DNA of 64,000 bases, taken from positions 70,634 to 134,633 of the forward strand of contig JABAZY010000002.1 in assembly GCA_018608245.1 (NCBI GenBank), given 5' to 3'. This document shows, one piece after another, positions 62,579 to 64,000 of this stretch. The notes under the pieces are model-generated. The model was not told the DNA's origin. It ran no database searches and saw nothing but the letters and a program-made list of their open reading frames with translations. The number at the start of each line of letters is the position of its first letter. Position 1 is the first letter of the stretch. Position numbers and translations under genes: made by a program. Origin of the DNA: Alphaproteobacteria bacterium. GTDB lineage: Bacteria; Pseudomonadota; Alphaproteobacteria; Micavibrionales; Micavibrionaceae.

Positions 62579-63393
62579 TGAAGATTTTATTCATTGGCGA
62601 TATCATTGGGCGTACTGGACGTGATGCGCTGGAGAAGCATTTACCAGTCTTACGTGAAAAGTTGGATACAGATTTTGTGATCGTAAATGCCGATAACGCC
62701 GCACATGGGCGCGGTGTGACGATTAAGATGTTCAAAGACTTCCTTGATCTTGGTGTTGATTGTGTGACTGGTGGTGACCATATTTGGAACCAAAAAGAGA
62801 TTGTGACCTCGATTAGCCGTTACCCAAACTTGCTACGCCCACATAATTACATTGAAGAAACACCAGGGAGTGGTGTGTTTGAAGGTGATACGCTGGGTGG
62901 TAAGAAGGTTGTGGTGATTCATCTTCAGGGGCGTGTCTTTATGGACCCGATTGAATGTCCGTTTAAGACAGCGGATAAAGTTTTGGAGCGTAAGCGCTTA
63001 GGGCATAATGCCGATGCTATCTTCGTTGATTTCCATGCCGAGGCAACATCTGAGAAAATGGCCATGGCGCAATATCTTGATGGGCGTGTATCGGCCGTGA
63101 TTGGTACGCATACCCATATCCCAACAGCGGATTGTCAAATATTCCCAGAAGGTACAGCCTTTCAAGGGGATGCGGGCATGACTGGGGATTATAATAGCGT
63201 CATCGGCGTGAAGAAAGAGGCGGCTATTCGTAACTTAATAGGCATTGTCCCACGCATACCCTTTGTCCCCGCTGAAGAAGAGGCAACTTTGTGTGGCACG
63301 CTTGTGAAGGTAGATACAGGAACAGGCAAGGCCATCCATATTGAGCCAGTGCGCGTCGGCGGGCGATTGGGTGAGCATATCCCAGCTTTTTAG
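62578..63393 (+). CDS. ymdB: YmdB family metallophosphoesterase
   Basis: 271 residues of the TIGR00282 family. Metal motifs FIGDIIGRTGRDAL, VNADNAAHGRG, GGDHIWNQ, VDFHAEATSEKMA and GTHTHIPTADCQIF are all intact. Members hydrolyse 2',3'-cyclic nucleotides and affect RNA turnover and biofilm behaviour. Coupled to fau; yebC follows. Confidence 0.9.
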   Translation: MKILFIGDIIGRTGRDALEKHLPVLREKLDTDFVIVNADNAAHGRGVTIKMFKDFLDLGVDCVTGGDHIWNQKEIVTSISRYPNLLRPHNYIEETPGSGVFEGDTLGGKKVVVIHLQGRVFMDPIECPFKTADKVLERKRLGHNADAIFVDFHAEATSEKMAMAQYLDGRVSAVIGTHTHIPTADCQIFPEGTAFQGDAGMTGDYNSVIGVKKEAAIRNLIGIVPRIPFVPAEEEATLCGTLVKVDTGTGKAIHIEPVRVGGRLGEHIPAF

Positions 63394-63466
63394 CTTTTCC
63401 TTAGCTTGCCGAGTGTTTATGCTAAATCTAAATTGATTCATTAATAAAGATTGAGAAAGTTCTATC

Positions 63467-64000
63467 ATGGCAGGTCATTCCAAATGGGCAAATATTCAGC
63501 ACAGAAAAGGCAAGCAGGATAAAATCCGCTCTAAGGCGTTTACCAAAGTTGGGCGTGAAATTATTGTGGCGGCGAAGCTTGGTGGTGGTGATCCAGAAAT
63601 GAACCCGCGTCTGCGTTTGGCTATATCGAAGGCCAAGGCAGTTAATATGCCGAATGATCGTATTAAACGAGCGATTGAAACGGGTGCTGGTGGCGCAGAT
63701 CAAACTAATTATGAAGAGGTGCGTTATGAGGGCTATGGCCCAGCAGGGGTGGCGATTATTGTTGATGCGCTGACCGATAACCGCGCCAGAACTTTCGCGG
63801 AAGTGCGCACAGCATTTGGGAAGTTTAACGGTACGCTGGGGGAGACAGGCTCTGTTGGGTTTATGTTTGATCGCGTGGGGCAGATTCTCTACCCATTAGA
63901 TAAGGGCGATGCAGATGCTATGTTCGAAGCAGCCGTAGAAGGTGGCGCTGAAAACTGTGAAAGTGATGAAGAATACCACGCTATTACAACCTCTATGGAG
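63467..64000 (+). CDS. yebC: YebC/PmpR family protein (partial, runs off the window)
   Basis: 178 codons before the window ends. Begins [18 protein letters not shown], the family hallmark, with [19 protein letters not shown] and [18 protein letters not shown] following. YebC proteins are now viewed as ribosome-associated factors that relieve stalling, and some act as DNA-binding regulators. In many alphaproteobacteria ruvC-ruvA-ruvB come next. Confidence 0.93.
   Translation, partial: MAGHSKWANIQHRKGKQDKIRSKAFTKVGREIIVAAKLGGGDPEMNPRLRLAISKAKAVNMPNDRIKRAIETGAGGADQTNYEEVRYEGYGPAGVAIIVDALTDNRARTFAEVRTAFGKFNGTLGETGSVGFMFDRVGQILYPLDKGDADAMFEAAVEGGAENCESDEEYHAITTSME

Noticed and set aside
1-64000. 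CRISPR arrays, rRNA operons, insertion sequences, prophage
   Set aside because: No spaced direct-repeat arrays, rRNA signatures, transposases or structural phage genes were seen on either strand.

Overview
The window is a dense, AT-leaning stretch of chromosome from an alphaproteobacterium. The evidence is gene content and gene order. Alphaproteobacterial neighbourhoods include bolA divergent from dnaJ-like/cobS/cobT, a zinc-ribbon gene divergent from ftsE-ftsX-ydcF-plsC-DUF2125, ubiG divergent from lysC, PCMT-tolC-popZ, HIG1-etfB-etfA, and tkt ... DUF4164-zapA-6S RNA-fau-ymdB-yebC. I cannot assign an order or genus. Several conserved clusters lack an expected amino-acid-biosynthesis gene (argJ, argH/lysA, hisC), which would fit a host- or prey-dependent lineage, but that is inference.

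Layout. 1-6.5 kb: M48 lipoprotein protease, Asp/Glu racemase, a degenerate metallophosphatase, carD, a probable structured ncRNA, ferredoxin fdxA, LD-carboxypeptidase and a DHH phosphoesterase. 6.5-11.3 kb: clpX, sufE, hisS and small unknown genes. 11.3-15.3 kb: the cobT-cobS-dnaJ-like operon divergent from bolA. 15.4-23.2 kb: RHH protein, accA, xerD with two exported/membrane unknowns, aroK-aroB-corC. 23.3-33.9 kb: secA, parvulin PPIase, mutT, methyltransferase, metA, chorismate mutase and prephenate dehydrogenase, then DUF2125 and plsC. 33.9-42.6 kb: ydcF, ftsX, ftsE, exported unknowns, zinc-ribbon protein, a tiny LptM-like lipoprotein, tlpA, pentapeptide protein, VOC protein, etfA/etfB/HIG1. 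42.6-46.7 kb: ubiG, lysC, rodZ-like, ispG. 46.7-48.1 kb: accessory stretch with a sulfotransferase-like gene, tRNA-Cys and palindromic repeats. 48.1-55.1 kb: PCMT, tolC, popZ, an unknown, rpmE, epmA, nitroreductase and an exported EndoU-type nuclease with a small exported partner. 55.1-59.8 kb: fba, gap and tkt with a small secreted gene between gap and tkt. 60-64 kb: DUF4164, zapA, 6S RNA, a tandem winged-helix protein, fau, ymdB and the start of yebC.

The core genes cover envelope growth and division (ftsEX, zapA, rodZ, popZ, ldcA), protein export and quality control (secA, PPIase, clpX, M48), aromatic and aspartate-family biosynthesis (aroK, aroB, chorismate mutase, tyrC, lysC, metA), Fe-S/redox functions (sufE, bolA, fdxA, etfAB) and central carbon metabolism. 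Between them lie small single genes driven by near-identical promoters with the extended -35 sequence TTGACATAAT. Three of these promoters place the start codon at the predicted transcription start, so their messages should be leaderless.

No prophage, insertion sequence, CRISPR array or rRNA was seen. The best candidates for something undescribed are the separately transcribed RNA between fdxA and carD, the exported EndoU nuclease pair, the TTGACATAAT leaderless promoter set, the metallophosphatase lacking its metal ligands, and the palindromic repeats whose stems co-vary.
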